From assembly GCA_963789885.1 (NCBI GenBank), contig CAWBNB010000021.1, forward strand, positions 186,001 to 250,000: a stretch of DNA of 64,000 nt, written 5' to 3'. The notes under the pieces were generated by a model. It saw only the letters and a list, made by a program, of their open reading frames with translations, was not told where the DNA came from and did no database searches. Each line of letters starts with the position of its first letter. Within the stretch, counting starts at the first letter, position 1. Shown one piece after another: positions 7,083 through 16,445 of this stretch. Source of the stretch: DATEDA01 sp963789885 (GTDB lineage Bacteria; Pseudomonadota; Gammaproteobacteria; Burkholderiales; SG8-39). The translations under genes were made by a program, and so were the position numbers.

Positions 7083-8285
7083 ATGAAGGATTTTCCCCGC
7101 ATCCGCCGCCTGCCGCCCTACGTCTTCAACATCACCGCCGAGCTGAAGGCGGCGGCGCGCAAGCGCGGCGAGGACATCATCGACATGAGCATGGGCAATC
7201 CGGACGGCCCCACGCCCCGGCACATCGTCGAGAAGCTGGTCGAGAGCGTGCAGCGCTCCGATACGCACGGCTACTCGGTCTCGCGCGGGATTCCGCGGCT
7301 CCGCCGCGCGATCTGCACCTGGTACGAACGCCGCTACGGGGTCGAGCTCGACGCGGACAGCGAGGCGATCGTCACGATCGGCTCCAAGGAGGGCATCGCG
7401 CACCTCGCGCTCGCGACGCTGGAGCGCGGCGACATCGTGCTGGTGCCGAACCCGAGCTATCCGATCCACATCTACGGCCCGGTGATCGCGGGCGCGGACA
7501 TCCGCCACGTGCGGATGACCCCCGGCGTCGACTTCTTCGAGGAGCTCGAGCGGGCGATCAAGGAGTCGTTCCCGAAGCCGAAGATGCTGATCATCAACTT
7601 CCCGTCGAACCCGACGACGCAGTGCGTCGATCTCGCGTTCTTCGAGCGCATCGTCAATCTCGCGCGGCAGCACGACATCTACGTCGCGCACGATCTCGCC
7701 TACGCCGACATCGTGTTCGACGGCTACAAGGCGCCGTCGATCATGCAGGTGCCGGGCGCGCGCGACGTCGCGGTCGAGTTCTTCACGATGTCGAAGAGCT
7801 ACAACATGGCCGGCTGGCGGATCGGCTTCATGGTCGGCAACCCGGATCTCGTCAAGGCGCTCGCGCGCATCAAGAGCTACCACGACTACGGCACGTTCAC
7901 GCCCATCCAGGTCGCCTCGATCGTCGCGCTCGAAGGTCCTCAGGAGTGCGTCGAGGAAATCGTCCTCAAGTACCGCAAGCGCCGCGACGTCATGGTGAAG
8001 GGACTGCACGAAGCCGGCTGGATGGTCGACGTGCCGAAGGCGACGATGTACATCTGGGCCGAGATCCCGGAGGCCTACCGGGCCGCGGGCTCGCTCGAGT
8101 TCGCGAAGAAGCTCCTGAACGAGGCCAAGGTCGCGGTATCGCCCGGGATCGGCTTCGGCGACTACGGCGACACGCACGTCCGGTTCGCGCTGATCGAGAA
8201 CGAGAACCGCACCCGCCAGGCGATCCGCGGCATCAAGGAGATGTTCCGCAAGGACGGGCTGCTGCACGCCACTCGCGCTGCATGA
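7083..8285 (+). CDS. alaC: AlaC-type alanine aminotransferase
   Basis: A class I/II PLP-dependent aminotransferase of 400 residues. It has the AlaC signature start FPRIRRLPPYVFN, the DMSMGNPDGPTP substrate loop, NPTTQCV, HDLAYADIVFDGY and the PLP-binding SKSYNMAGWRIGF with Lys238. AlaC transfers the amino group from glutamate to pyruvate to make alanine. It stands before hom and thrC, the usual betaproteobacterial neighbourhood, which shares aspartate-family amino-acid metabolism. The ATG at 7083 gives the normal N-terminus. The gene is divergent from the Mth938-like gene. Confidence 0.93.
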   Translation: MKDFPRIRRLPPYVFNITAELKAAARKRGEDIIDMSMGNPDGPTPRHIVEKLVESVQRSDTHGYSVSRGIPRLRRAICTWYERRYGVELDADSEAIVTIGSKEGIAHLALATLERGDIVLVPNPSYPIHIYGPVIAGADIRHVRMTPGVDFFEELERAIKESFPKPKMLIINFPSNPTTQCVDLAFFERIVNLARQHDIYVAHDLAYADIVFDGYKAPSIMQVPGARDVAVEFFTMSKSYNMAGWRIGFMVGNPDLVKALARIKSYHDYGTFTPIQVASIVALEGPQECVEEIVLKYRKRRDVMVKGLHEAGWMVDVPKATMYIWAEIPEAYRAAGSLEFAKKLLNEAKVAVSPGIGFGDYGDTHVRFALIENENRTRQAIRGIKEMFRKDGLLHATRAA

Positions 8286-8373
8286 ACACGATGGACCGGC
8301 GGCGCGGTTCGCACCCTCGCGCCGCCTGCCTCACTGCTCTTTCTGCGATTCCGTCGCGGGGCGCGGCGCACGT

Positions 8374-8820
8374 ATGACCTTTCGCGTGATCGCCGTCACC
8401 GACGACCGGGGCGCGGTCGTCGAGCCGCAGTGGCTCGCGCGCGCGGAAGGGGTCCACCGCAGCCTGCGGACCGCGCTGCCCGCCGACTATTCCGGGAAGC
8501 TCGCGCGTGTTTTCGCCGGCGGCGGGCGGATGTGCGTCGCGACCGAGGAAGACCGCGTGGTCGGGCTCGCGGTGTACCGGGTCAGCGAGAACACCTTCGC
8601 CGGGCGCTTTCTCTACGTGGACGATCTCGTCACCGACGAGGCGGAGCGCTCGCGCGGCGTCGGCCACGCCCTGATGGCGCACCTGGAGCAGGCCGCGCGG
8701 GAGGCCGGCTGCGAAAACCTCGTGCTCGACTCGGGCACGCACCGGCACCGGGCGCACCGGTTCTACTTTCGCGAAGGCATGGTCATCACCTCCTTCAACT
8801 TCAAGAAGGCGCTCGCATGA
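8374..8820 (+). CDS. GNAT-family N-acetyltransferase
   Basis: A 148-residue single-domain GNAT protein. The acetyl-CoA-binding motif A is visible as YVDDLVTDEAERSRGVGHA (R/Q-x-x-G-x-G/A form), followed by LDSGTHRHRAHRFYFREGM, the common motif B region. Substrate is unknown. It follows alaC after 88 bases, and its stop overlaps the hom ATG (ATGA at 8817-8820), so it is translationally coupled to hom. The insertion between alaC and hom is of interest, because those two are often adjacent. Confidence 0.85.
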   Translation: MTFRVIAVTDDRGAVVEPQWLARAEGVHRSLRTALPADYSGKLARVFAGGGRMCVATEEDRVVGLAVYRVSENTFAGRFLYVDDLVTDEAERSRGVGHALMAHLEQAAREAGCENLVLDSGTHRHRAHRFYFREGMVITSFNFKKALA

Positions 8821-10133
8821 AGCCGATGAACGTCGGGCTGCTCGGCATCGGCACCGTGGGCGGCGGCACCTGGAGCGTGCTCGCCCGCAACCGCGAGGAG
8901 ATCCAGCGCCGGGCCGGCCGCGAGATCCGGATCGCGATGGTCGGCGACAAGGACGTCGAGAAGGCGAAGCGCCTGACCGCCGGGCAGGCGAGAGTCGTCG
9001 CCGACGGGAATGCGGTCGTCACCGATCCGGACATCGACATCGTGGTCGAGCTCATCGGCGGCTACACCGTCGCCAAGGAGCTCGTCCTGAAGGCGATCGC
9101 GAACGGCAAGCACGTCGTCACCGCGAACAAGGCGATGCTCGCGGTCCACGGCAACGAGATCTTCGCCGCCGCGCAAGGGAAGGGCGTAATCGTCGCGTTC
9201 GAGGCCGCGGTGGCCGGCGGCGTGCCGATCATCAAGGCGCTGCGCGAGGGCCTGAGCGCGAACCGGATCGAGTGGATCGCGGGGATCATCAACGGCACCT
9301 CGAACTTCATCCTCTCCGAGATGCGCGAGAAGGGCCTCGCGTTCGCCGAGGTGCTCAAGGAGGCGCAGGCGCGCGGGTACGCCGAGGCCGACCCGACGTT
9401 CGACATCGAGGGCATCGACGCCGCGCACAAGCTGACGATCCTGTCGGCGATCGCGTTCGGCATCCCGATGCAGTTCGACCGGGCCTACACCGAGGGCATC
9501 TCGAAGCTGACGCGCGAGGACATCCGCTACGCCGAGAGCCTCGGCTACCGGATCAAGCTGCTCGGCATCACCAAGCTCACGGCGCAGGGGATCGAGCTGC
9601 GCGTGCATCCGACGCTCATCCCGGCGCGCCGCTTGATCGCGAACGTCGAAGGCGTGATGAACGCGATCCTCGTGAAGGGCGACGCGGTCGGGCAGACGAT
9701 GTACTACGGCGCGGGCGCCGGTGCGGAGCCGACTGCGAGCGCGGTCGTGGCCGACCTCGTCGACGTGACCCGCCTGCACACCGCCGACCCGGAGCATCGC
9801 GTGCCGCACCTTGCGTTCCAGCCGGACCGGCTCGCCGCGACCCGCATCCTGCCGATGGAAGAGGTGACCACCTCGTACTACCTCCGCATGCGCGTCGCCG
9901 ACCGGCCGGGCGTGCTCGCCGATATCACTCGGATCCTCGCCGACCGCACGATCTCGATCGACGCGATGATCCAGCGCGAACCGGGCGAGGGCGAAGAGCA
10001 GGTCGACATCATCATGCTCACCCACGAGACCCAGGAGCGGAACCTGAACGCCGCCATCAAGGCGATCGAGGCGTTGCCGGTCGTGGCGGGGCAGGTGACA
10101 CGGATCCGGCTCGAGGAGCTCGGGCGGAACTGA
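8817..10133 (+). CDS. hom: Homoserine dehydrogenase
   Basis: This enzyme reduces aspartate semialdehyde to homoserine, the branch point to threonine and methionine. The product is 438 residues. It has an N-terminal NAD(P)-binding fold (VGLLGIGTVGGGT), the catalytic domain (NGTSNFILSEM, then YAEADPTFDIEGIDAAHKL) and a C-terminal ACT domain (from about residue 355, YYLRMRVADRPGVLADI) that normally gives threonine feedback. The ATG at 8817 overlaps the GNAT stop; an ATG at 8826 is an alternative. thrC follows after 16 bases, forming an alaC-GNAT-hom-thrC operon. Confidence 0.96.
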   Translation: MKPMNVGLLGIGTVGGGTWSVLARNREEIQRRAGREIRIAMVGDKDVEKAKRLTAGQARVVADGNAVVTDPDIDIVVELIGGYTVAKELVLKAIANGKHVVTANKAMLAVHGNEIFAAAQGKGVIVAFEAAVAGGVPIIKALREGLSANRIEWIAGIINGTSNFILSEMREKGLAFAEVLKEAQARGYAEADPTFDIEGIDAAHKLTILSAIAFGIPMQFDRAYTEGISKLTREDIRYAESLGYRIKLLGITKLTAQGIELRVHPTLIPARRLIANVEGVMNAILVKGDAVGQTMYYGAGAGAEPTASAVVADLVDVTRLHTADPEHRVPHLAFQPDRLAATRILPMEEVTTSYYLRMRVADRPGVLADITRILADRTISIDAMIQREPGEGEEQVDIIMLTHETQERNLNAAIKAIEALPVVAGQVTRIRLEELGRN

Positions 10134-10149
10134 AGGCACGTCCCGCGCG

Positions 10150-11562
10150 ATGCGCTACGTCAGCACCCGCGGCGGCATGCAGCCGTCAGCGTTCACCGAC
10201 ATCCTGCTCGAGGGGCTCGCCCCCGACGGCGGGCTGACGGTTCCCGAGAGCTACCCGCGCGTCGAGCGCGCGCTGCTCGCCGCGTGGCGTTCGCTCGGCT
10301 ATCGCGAGCTCGCGCTCGAGATCCTCGGGCGGTACGTCGACGACATCCCGCGCGCGGACCTCAAAGGGATCATCGACCGGACGTACACCGCGGAGGTCTT
10401 CGGCTCCGACGAGATCACGCCGGTCAGGACGCTCGAGCCCGGGCTGCACCTCCTCGGGCTCTCCAACGGCCCGACGGCGGCGTTCAAGGACGTCGCGATG
10501 CAGCTCCTCGGCGGCCTGTTCGAGTACGTGCTCGCCCGGCGCAACCAGACGCTGAACATTCTCGGCGCGACCTCCGGCGACACCGGCTCGGCGGCCGAGT
10601 ACGCGATGCGCGGCCGGCGCGGCATCCGCGTCTTCATGCTCTCGCCGCACGGCCGCATGAGCCCCTTCCAGACGGCGCAGATGTACTCGCTCGCCGACCC
10701 CAACGTGTTCAACCTCGCGGTGCGCGGCGTGTTCGACGACTGTCAGGACGTGGTCAAGCGCGTGTCGGCCGACGCGGCGTTCAAGGCGCGCTACCGCATC
10801 GGCACGGTGAACTCGATCAACTGGGCACGGCTCCTCGCGCAGGTCGTGTACTACTTCAAGGCGTACTTCGCGGTGACGACCGGCGATGGCGCCGAGGTGT
10901 CGTTCGCGGTGCCGAGCGGCAACTTCGGCAACGTCTGCGCCGGCCACGTCGCGCGGATGATGGGATTGCCGATCCGGCGCCTCGTCGTCGCGACCAACGA
11001 GAACGACGTCCTCGACGAATTCTTCCGCACCGGGCGCTACGGCGGGCGGGCGAGCCGCGACGTGGTCGCGACCTCGAGCCCGTCGATGGACATCTCCAAG
11101 GCGTCGAACTTCGAGCGCTTCGTGTTCGATCTCGTCGGACGCGATCCGCGCGTCGTCGCCGAGCTGTGGCGGAAACTGGACGCAGCGGGGGAATTCGACC
11201 TCGCGGGTACGGCGCACTTCGCGCGCGTCCGCGACTTCGGTTTCGTTTCCTGGCGGAGCTCGCACGCCGACCGGCTGGCGACGATCCGGGATGTCGACCG
11301 CCGCTACGGCGTCGTCGTCGACCCGCACACCGCCGACGGCATCAAGGCCGGGCTCGCCGGGCGCGAGGCCGGTGTCCCCCTCGTCTGCCTGGAGACGGCG
11401 CTTCCGGTGAAGTTCGATGCGACGATCCGCGAGGCCCTCGGACGCGCGGCGCCGCGGCCGGGCGGGTATGCCGATCTCGAGTCGCGCCCGCAGCGATTCG
11501 AGGTGATCGACGCCGACGTGGACGCGGTCAAGGCGTACATCGTGCAGCACGCGGACGCCTGA
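10150..11562 (+). CDS. thrC: Threonine synthase
   Basis: A PLP enzyme that converts O-phosphohomoserine to threonine. The 470-residue length fits the longer ThrC class. Visible features are the N-terminal MRYVSTRGG, the PLP lysine in GPTAAFKDVAMQLL (Lys113), NILGATSGDTGSAAEYA, and VPSGNFGNVCAG for phosphate binding. It follows hom by 16 bases and completes the two-step route from aspartate semialdehyde. The ATG at 10150 gives the standard start. Confidence 0.96.
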   Translation: MRYVSTRGGMQPSAFTDILLEGLAPDGGLTVPESYPRVERALLAAWRSLGYRELALEILGRYVDDIPRADLKGIIDRTYTAEVFGSDEITPVRTLEPGLHLLGLSNGPTAAFKDVAMQLLGGLFEYVLARRNQTLNILGATSGDTGSAAEYAMRGRRGIRVFMLSPHGRMSPFQTAQMYSLADPNVFNLAVRGVFDDCQDVVKRVSADAAFKARYRIGTVNSINWARLLAQVVYYFKAYFAVTTGDGAEVSFAVPSGNFGNVCAGHVARMMGLPIRRLVVATNENDVLDEFFRTGRYGGRASRDVVATSSPSMDISKASNFERFVFDLVGRDPRVVAELWRKLDAAGEFDLAGTAHFARVRDFGFVSWRSSHADRLATIRDVDRRYGVVVDPHTADGIKAGLAGREAGVPLVCLETALPVKFDATIREALGRAAPRPGGYADLESRPQRFEVIDADVDAVKAYIVQHADA

Positions 11563-11577
11563 GGCTCGCGGACTGCG

Positions 11578-12537
11578 CTAAGGCGTCGGCTGTCCCGGTG
11601 TGATCGTGAACACGCGGTTGCTTTCCGGCGCCACGTCCACCCGCACCCAGTTCACCGTCGGCGAGCCGAACACCTCGACGCGCGTGAAGTTGGTCAGCCG
11701 GTCGAAAGTCACCGGGTCCGTGAGCGGCTGATCGACGCGGTAGCGGTGCCCGTCGCCGTGGACGAGGAGCACCGGTTTGCCGAGCGCCGCGGCCTGCAGG
11801 CGCAGTGCCTGACGCCAGGCCTCGTAACCGTCGCTGCTGCCCGGCTGATTGCCGAACAGCGGATCGGCGTGCGCGAACACCGCGAGACCCCGCATCGCCG
11901 GCTGGCGCGCGACCGCCACCGCCTCGGCGAGCCATGCGAAGTTCGCAGTCATGCGGGCGGCGTGCTCCGCGAACATCGCGCTCATCCGTCGCGCCGTCTC
12001 GTCGTCCTTCGCCGTGCCCTGGCCGAGGTTGTTGTTGCTGCCCGGCACGTTGAAGGTCGCGAACACGAGGCCGCCGGCGATCCAGCGAGCGTTCTCCCGA
12101 TACGGCCGGAAGCGCGGGTCGTCGCTCTGGCGGGTGACGCGCAGCCTCGTCTGGCCGAGACTTTCGTCGTCGGGGAAGAACAGCGCGCGCAGGGCGTCCA
12201 GCCGCTCGCGCGGGTCGTAGCCACCGGCGGACTGGGTATGGCAGTCGGTCCAGTCGTTGTCGCCGGGCGTGAAGACGAGCGGCCGCCGCGAGGCGTCGAG
12301 GAGCGCGTGCCGTTCGCGCAGGACCTCGTCGCTGCACGGCTCGCTCGCGCGCTTGATGTCGCCGAGATTGACCACGAACGCCAGCCCCGCGCGATCCATG
12401 TCGCGCAGCAGCTGCGCGACGGCCGGCACTTCGAGCGGATGGTAAGGGGTGTCGCCGAAGACGCCGAATGCGAACGGCACCTGCGCGTCGGCAACGGACG
12501 CGGCGAGGAGGAGCGCGAGGCCGGCGAACGCTCTCAC
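11578..12537 (-). CDS. Secreted metallophosphoesterase-like protein
   Basis: The 319-residue protein begins with a signal peptide (about residues 1-19, LALLLAASVADAQ). It has calcineurin-like features: FGVFGDTPYH, VVNLGDIK, FTPGDNDWTDC (the GDND metal motif), a late FAHADPLFG and LLVHGDGHRYRVD. A periplasmic phosphoesterase is the best inference; the substrate is unknown. The GTG start at 12537 overlaps the mutS stop (GTGA), so the gene is translated behind mutS. No ATG in frame would keep the signal peptide. Confidence 0.78.
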   Translation of the reverse strand: MRAFAGLALLLAASVADAQVPFAFGVFGDTPYHPLEVPAVAQLLRDMDRAGLAFVVNLGDIKRASEPCSDEVLRERHALLDASRRPLVFTPGDNDWTDCHTQSAGGYDPRERLDALRALFFPDDESLGQTRLRVTRQSDDPRFRPYRENARWIAGGLVFATFNVPGSNNNLGQGTAKDDETARRMSAMFAEHAARMTANFAWLAEAVAVARQPAMRGLAVFAHADPLFGNQPGSSDGYEAWRQALRLQAAALGKPVLLVHGDGHRYRVDQPLTDPVTFDRLTNFTRVEVFGSPTVNWVRVDVAPESNRVFTITPGQPTP

Positions 12538-15104
12538 AGCTTCCGCAGCCGGTAGACGAGCTCGAGCGCCTCGCGCGGCGTGAGCGCGTCCGGATCGACC
12601 GACTCGATGAGGTCGAGCGCGGGATGCCGCGCCGGCTCGGGGGCGGGTGGTGCGACGAAGAGATCCGGCTGTCCTTCGCGGTCGAGGGTCCGATGCTCGA
12701 GCTCCTGCAGGTGGCGCCGCGCCGCCCGGATCACCGCGGGCGGCACGCCGGCGAGCGCGGCGACCTGAAGCCCGTAGCTCTGGCTCGCCGGGCCCTCCTC
12801 GAGCGCGTGCAGGAACACGATCCGGTCCTTGTGCTCGACGGCGTCGAGGTGCACGTTCGCGACCTCGCGGTACTCCTGCGCGAGCTTGGTCAGCTCGAAG
12901 TAGTGGGTCGCGAACAGGGTGTAGCAGCGGCTCCGTTCGACGAGGTGCCGGGCGATCGCCCAGGCAAGGGCGAGCCCGTCGAACGTGGAGGTGCCACGGC
13001 CGACCTCGTCCATCAGCACGAGGCTCGCCTCGGTCGCGTTGTGCAGGATGCTCGCGCTCTCGGTCATCTCCACCATGAACGTCGACCGGCCGCCGGCGAG
13101 ATCGTCGGCGGCGCCGATCCGGGTGAAGAGCTGGTCGACCGGGCCGATGCGCGCGGCGCGGGCCGGGACGAAGCTGCCGACGTGCGCGAGGAGCACGATC
13201 AGGGCGACCTGGCGCATGTAGGTCGACTTGCCGCCCATGTTGGGCCCGGTGATCAGGAGCAGCCGGCGGGTGGGCGACAGGCGCGTGTCGTTGGCGATGA
13301 ACGGTTCGACCTCGGCTTCCACGACCGGATGTCGCCCGGCCTCGACGTCGATCGCGAGCTCGTCGGTGAACGAGGGCCGGGCCCAGTCGCGCTCGAGCGC
13401 GACTGCGGCGAACGCCGCGAGCACGTCGAGCTCCGCCGCCGCGCGCGCGACCGACTGGAGCCGCGGCGCGTCCGGCGCGAGCGCCTCGAGGAGCTCGTCG
13501 TAGAGGCGCTTCTCGAGCGCCAGGGCGCGCTCCCGGGCGGACAGCGCTTTGTCCTCGAACGCCTTGAGCTCCGGGGTGATGTACCGCTCGGCATTCTTCA
13601 GCGTCTGCCGCCGCCGATAGTCGACCGGCACCTTCTCCGCGTGCGCGTTCGTGACCTCGATGTAGAAGCCGTGCACGCGGTTGTACTCGACCCGGAGGTT
13701 CGGGATTCCGGTCCGCACGCGCTCGCGCGCCTCGAGCGCGACCAGGAACTCGCCCGCGTTCGACTGGAGGAGCCGCAGCTCGTCGAGCACCTGGTCGTAC
13801 CCGGCGGCGATGACGTCGCCGTCGCGGACCATCGCGCCCGGCTCGGCCGCGATCGCGCGCTGGAGCAGCGCGAGGCAATCGGGCGGTGCAATGAGCGCGG
13901 CGGCCAGCTCGGCGAGGCGCGCTGCATCGGTGCCCGCGAGGATGCCCTGGAGCTCCGGCATGCGGGCGAGCGATTCGCGCAGGCCCGAGAGGTCGCGCGG
14001 GCGCGCGGTGCGCAGCGCGATGCGCCCGGCGATGCGCTCGATGTCCGCCACGTGACGCAGCCCTGCGTGGAGCGCGCGGTGAGGCCCGTCGCCCGACTCG
14101 CCGCGGAGCTGCTCGACCGCTTCGTGGCGGGCGGTGACGATCGCGCGGTCGCGAAGCGGATGGTGGAGCCACTGCCGCAGCAGCCGGCTGCCCATGCCGG
14201 TCGCGCACCGGTCGACCCGGCTCATCAGCGTCGGTGCCGGCGTGCCGCGCAGCGTCTCGGTGAGCTCGAGGTTGCGGCGCGTTGCCGCATCCATGCGGAG
14301 ATAGAGCCCGTCGCGCTCGGGCGCGAGCGCGACGACGTGCCTGAGCGCCTGCGACTGCGTGCGCCGCGCGTAGCCGAGCAGCGCGCCGGCCGCGGTGATC
14401 GCCGGCCGCAGGTCCTCGCAGCCGAAACCTGCAAGCCCGGCAACGCCGAAGTGTTCCGAGAGCAGGCGGCTCGCGCCGTCGAAATCGAACTGCCACGCCG
14501 GAAGTCGCGTCACCGCACCGGCCTCGGCGAGCTCGATCCCGGTGCCGTCGGCGACGAGGACCTCGGCCGGCCGGATCCGCTGGAGCTCGTCCGCGAGCTT
14601 GCGCAGCGGGACCTCCGCCACGCGGAACTCGCCGCTCGCGAGGTTGAGCCATGCCAGTCCGGCGAGCTGGCGCTCCGCGTGCACGGCGAGGAGGAGGTTG
14701 TCGGTCTTGTCGTCGAGGAGCGCGCTGTCGGTCAGCGTGCCCGGCGTGACGATGCGCGTCACCGCGCGCTCGACCGGCCCTTTCGCGGTCGCCGGATCGC
14801 CGATCTGCTCGCAGATCGCCGCCGACTCGCCGAGCTTCACCAGCTTCGCGAGGTACTGCTCGATCGACTGCCACGGGACGCCCGCCATCCGGATCGGCGC
14901 CCCGGCGGACGCGCCGCGGGTGGTCAGCGTGAGATCGAGGAGCCGCGACGCTTTCTCGGCGTCGTCGTAGAAGAGCTCGTAGAAGTCGCCCATCCGGTAG
15001 AAGAGCAGCATGTCCGGATGCCCGGCCTTCAGGCTCAGGTACTGCTGCATCATTTTCGTGTGCCCCAAAGCCTCGGGGGACGATGAGGCGCCGTCGCGTT
15101 TCAC
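12534..15104 (-). CDS. mutS: DNA mismatch repair protein MutS
   Basis: MutS recognises mismatches and starts repair with MutL. The product is 856 residues. The mismatch-binding domain begins MMQQYLSLKAGHPDMLLF followed by YRMGDFYELF, with the Phe-x-Glu mismatch motif. The ATPase domain has Walker A GPNMGGKST at about 620-628, then DEVGRGTSTFDG, and the TLFATHYFELT motif. The GTG at 15104 has GGAAG just upstream and gives the usual short N-terminal tail; the in-frame ATG pair 17 codons later is an alternative. The 183 bases between it and the next minus-strand gene hold no recognisable gene. Confidence 0.96.
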   Translation of the reverse strand: MKRDGASSSPEALGHTKMMQQYLSLKAGHPDMLLFYRMGDFYELFYDDAEKASRLLDLTLTTRGASAGAPIRMAGVPWQSIEQYLAKLVKLGESAAICEQIGDPATAKGPVERAVTRIVTPGTLTDSALLDDKTDNLLLAVHAERQLAGLAWLNLASGEFRVAEVPLRKLADELQRIRPAEVLVADGTGIELAEAGAVTRLPAWQFDFDGASRLLSEHFGVAGLAGFGCEDLRPAITAAGALLGYARRTQSQALRHVVALAPERDGLYLRMDAATRRNLELTETLRGTPAPTLMSRVDRCATGMGSRLLRQWLHHPLRDRAIVTARHEAVEQLRGESGDGPHRALHAGLRHVADIERIAGRIALRTARPRDLSGLRESLARMPELQGILAGTDAARLAELAAALIAPPDCLALLQRAIAAEPGAMVRDGDVIAAGYDQVLDELRLLQSNAGEFLVALEARERVRTGIPNLRVEYNRVHGFYIEVTNAHAEKVPVDYRRRQTLKNAERYITPELKAFEDKALSARERALALEKRLYDELLEALAPDAPRLQSVARAAAELDVLAAFAAVALERDWARPSFTDELAIDVEAGRHPVVEAEVEPFIANDTRLSPTRRLLLITGPNMGGKSTYMRQVALIVLLAHVGSFVPARAARIGPVDQLFTRIGAADDLAGGRSTFMVEMTESASILHNATEASLVLMDEVGRGTSTFDGLALAWAIARHLVERSRCYTLFATHYFELTKLAQEYREVANVHLDAVEHKDRIVFLHALEEGPASQSYGLQVAALAGVPPAVIRAARRHLQELEHRTLDREGQPDLFVAPPAPEPARHPALDLIESVDPDALTPREALELVYRLRKL

Positions 15105-15287
15105 GGCTTCCTATCCATCGCTTCTTCTTCTCGCCCATAGCCACCCTGAGCGGCGCGCTTTACCGTGTCCCGAACCCTTTCGGAACTGACAAAGCGACGC
15201 GAGAACGCGCGCATCGGCGCGCGAGAGCCGCAAGCTCGCGCTGGCTGGCTTGTTTGTGAGCGCTCGGTCGCGGGCGTCCCGTCGCGG

Positions 15288-16256
15288 CTATTCGAGCCCG
15301 AGGAAGCGTGCCGGGTTGCGCTTGACCATCAGGTCGACGTCCGCCTGCGAGAGGCCCTCGCGGCGCATGCCGTTGATCATCATTTCCATGCCGTCGGGGT
15401 GGTCCGGCGTACCCGCCTGGCCAAGGTCGCTGCTCAGGATGAAGTTCTGCGGCCCCACCTCCTTGATGACCTTGGCTATGTCACTGAATGACACGCGCTT
15501 CCAGGAACGAAGGAACGGCCAGTAGGACTGGGGGCCATGGATGTCGTTCAGGAAGCAGTACTCGATGAACGCTCCCATCGCCGCCGCCTGCTTCACCTGA
15601 TCGAGCGTCATTCCGGGCACCTCCGCCATCGCATGGGTGACGACGATGTTCTTGACCCCGAGTTCCTTCGCACGCTTGATCACCGCGAGCGACTCCTCCG
15701 GCGCGACGTGACCGGTCGCAAGCGAGAGGTTCTCGCGGGCGATGATCTTTAGCACCTCCTCGGTTTCGGGCAGCACTTTCCCGTCCACCGCCACGCGCAA
15801 GCCTTCGCCGGGCTCCTTCAGGATGCGATGCTGATTCGCGGAGTCGAAGGTCGGGAGCCAGACCACCTTCGCACGCCCCCCCGCCATGCGATGAAACCAC
15901 TCGACTGCGAATGGATTGACGCCGCCCACTGAACGGTTGAGCGCGATGCCGCCGTAAATCTCGAGGCCCGGCACCACCTGGCTGACGAGGACCGCGCGAT
16001 CGGCGGTCGGCACGACGTGATTCTTGAGTACGATGCCGCGCATCCCCTTGCGGACCGCGAGGCGCGCGATCTCGATGTCGTCGAGGCTGCGGTTGAACGC
16101 GTCGGGAGCGCTGTGGACATGGATGTCGATCGCGCCCGCGGCCGGGCTCACTTTCGGCGGCGGCGGGGGGAAGCCGGTCTGGCCGAGCGACGAGAGGCAG
16201 AAACTGACGGTGGTCACGCCGACAGCGGTGGCGAGCCAGTGCATGGGCTTGTGCAT
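15288..16256 (-). CDS. DUF6282-like exported metal-dependent hydrolase
   Basis: A 322-residue amidohydrolase-fold protein. After a signal peptide-like N-terminus (about residues 1-25, ending SSLGQ) come metal-binding patterns IDIHVHSAPDAFNRSL, LATGHVAPEESL, IVVTHAMAEVPG and LSSDLGQAG. The distribution of His and Asp ligands fits an amidohydrolase, and the whole resembles the DUF6282 group. No substrate is known. A good ribosome binding site (GGAGG) lies 4-5 bases before the ATG at 16256. It is divergent from the TauD-like and Bug genes, and the three may handle one organic acid. Confidence 0.7.
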   Translation of the reverse strand: MHKPMHWLATAVGVTTVSFCLSSLGQTGFPPPPPKVSPAAGAIDIHVHSAPDAFNRSLDDIEIARLAVRKGMRGIVLKNHVVPTADRAVLVSQVVPGLEIYGGIALNRSVGGVNPFAVEWFHRMAGGRAKVVWLPTFDSANQHRILKEPGEGLRVAVDGKVLPETEEVLKIIARENLSLATGHVAPEESLAVIKRAKELGVKNIVVTHAMAEVPGMTLDQVKQAAAMGAFIEYCFLNDIHGPQSYWPFLRSWKRVSFSDIAKVIKEVGPQNFILSSDLGQAGTPDHPDGMEMMINGMRREGLSQADVDLMVKRNPARFLGLE

Positions 16257-16445
16257 GAGAACCTCCCCGAGGTGCGGACCAAGCGCGCCGACGCTACCCC
16301 GGGCTCGCTCGCGTGTCACGCTGCGCGGCAGCAGCGGCTTCGGGCGAGGCCGGAGCCGGGGCGTCATCACATTCGGTGAGTCGTCGCGGGTGGACAGCCG
16401 CACGCCCCGGCGGCAACATAGTCGTCGAATCGAAGGGGGAAAGCC

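Noticed and set aside
12468..15086. An 872-residue plus-strand open frame opposite mutS
   Set aside because: It is an exact antisense shadow of mutS, with low-complexity Arg/Glu/Val-rich composition and no recognisable domain.
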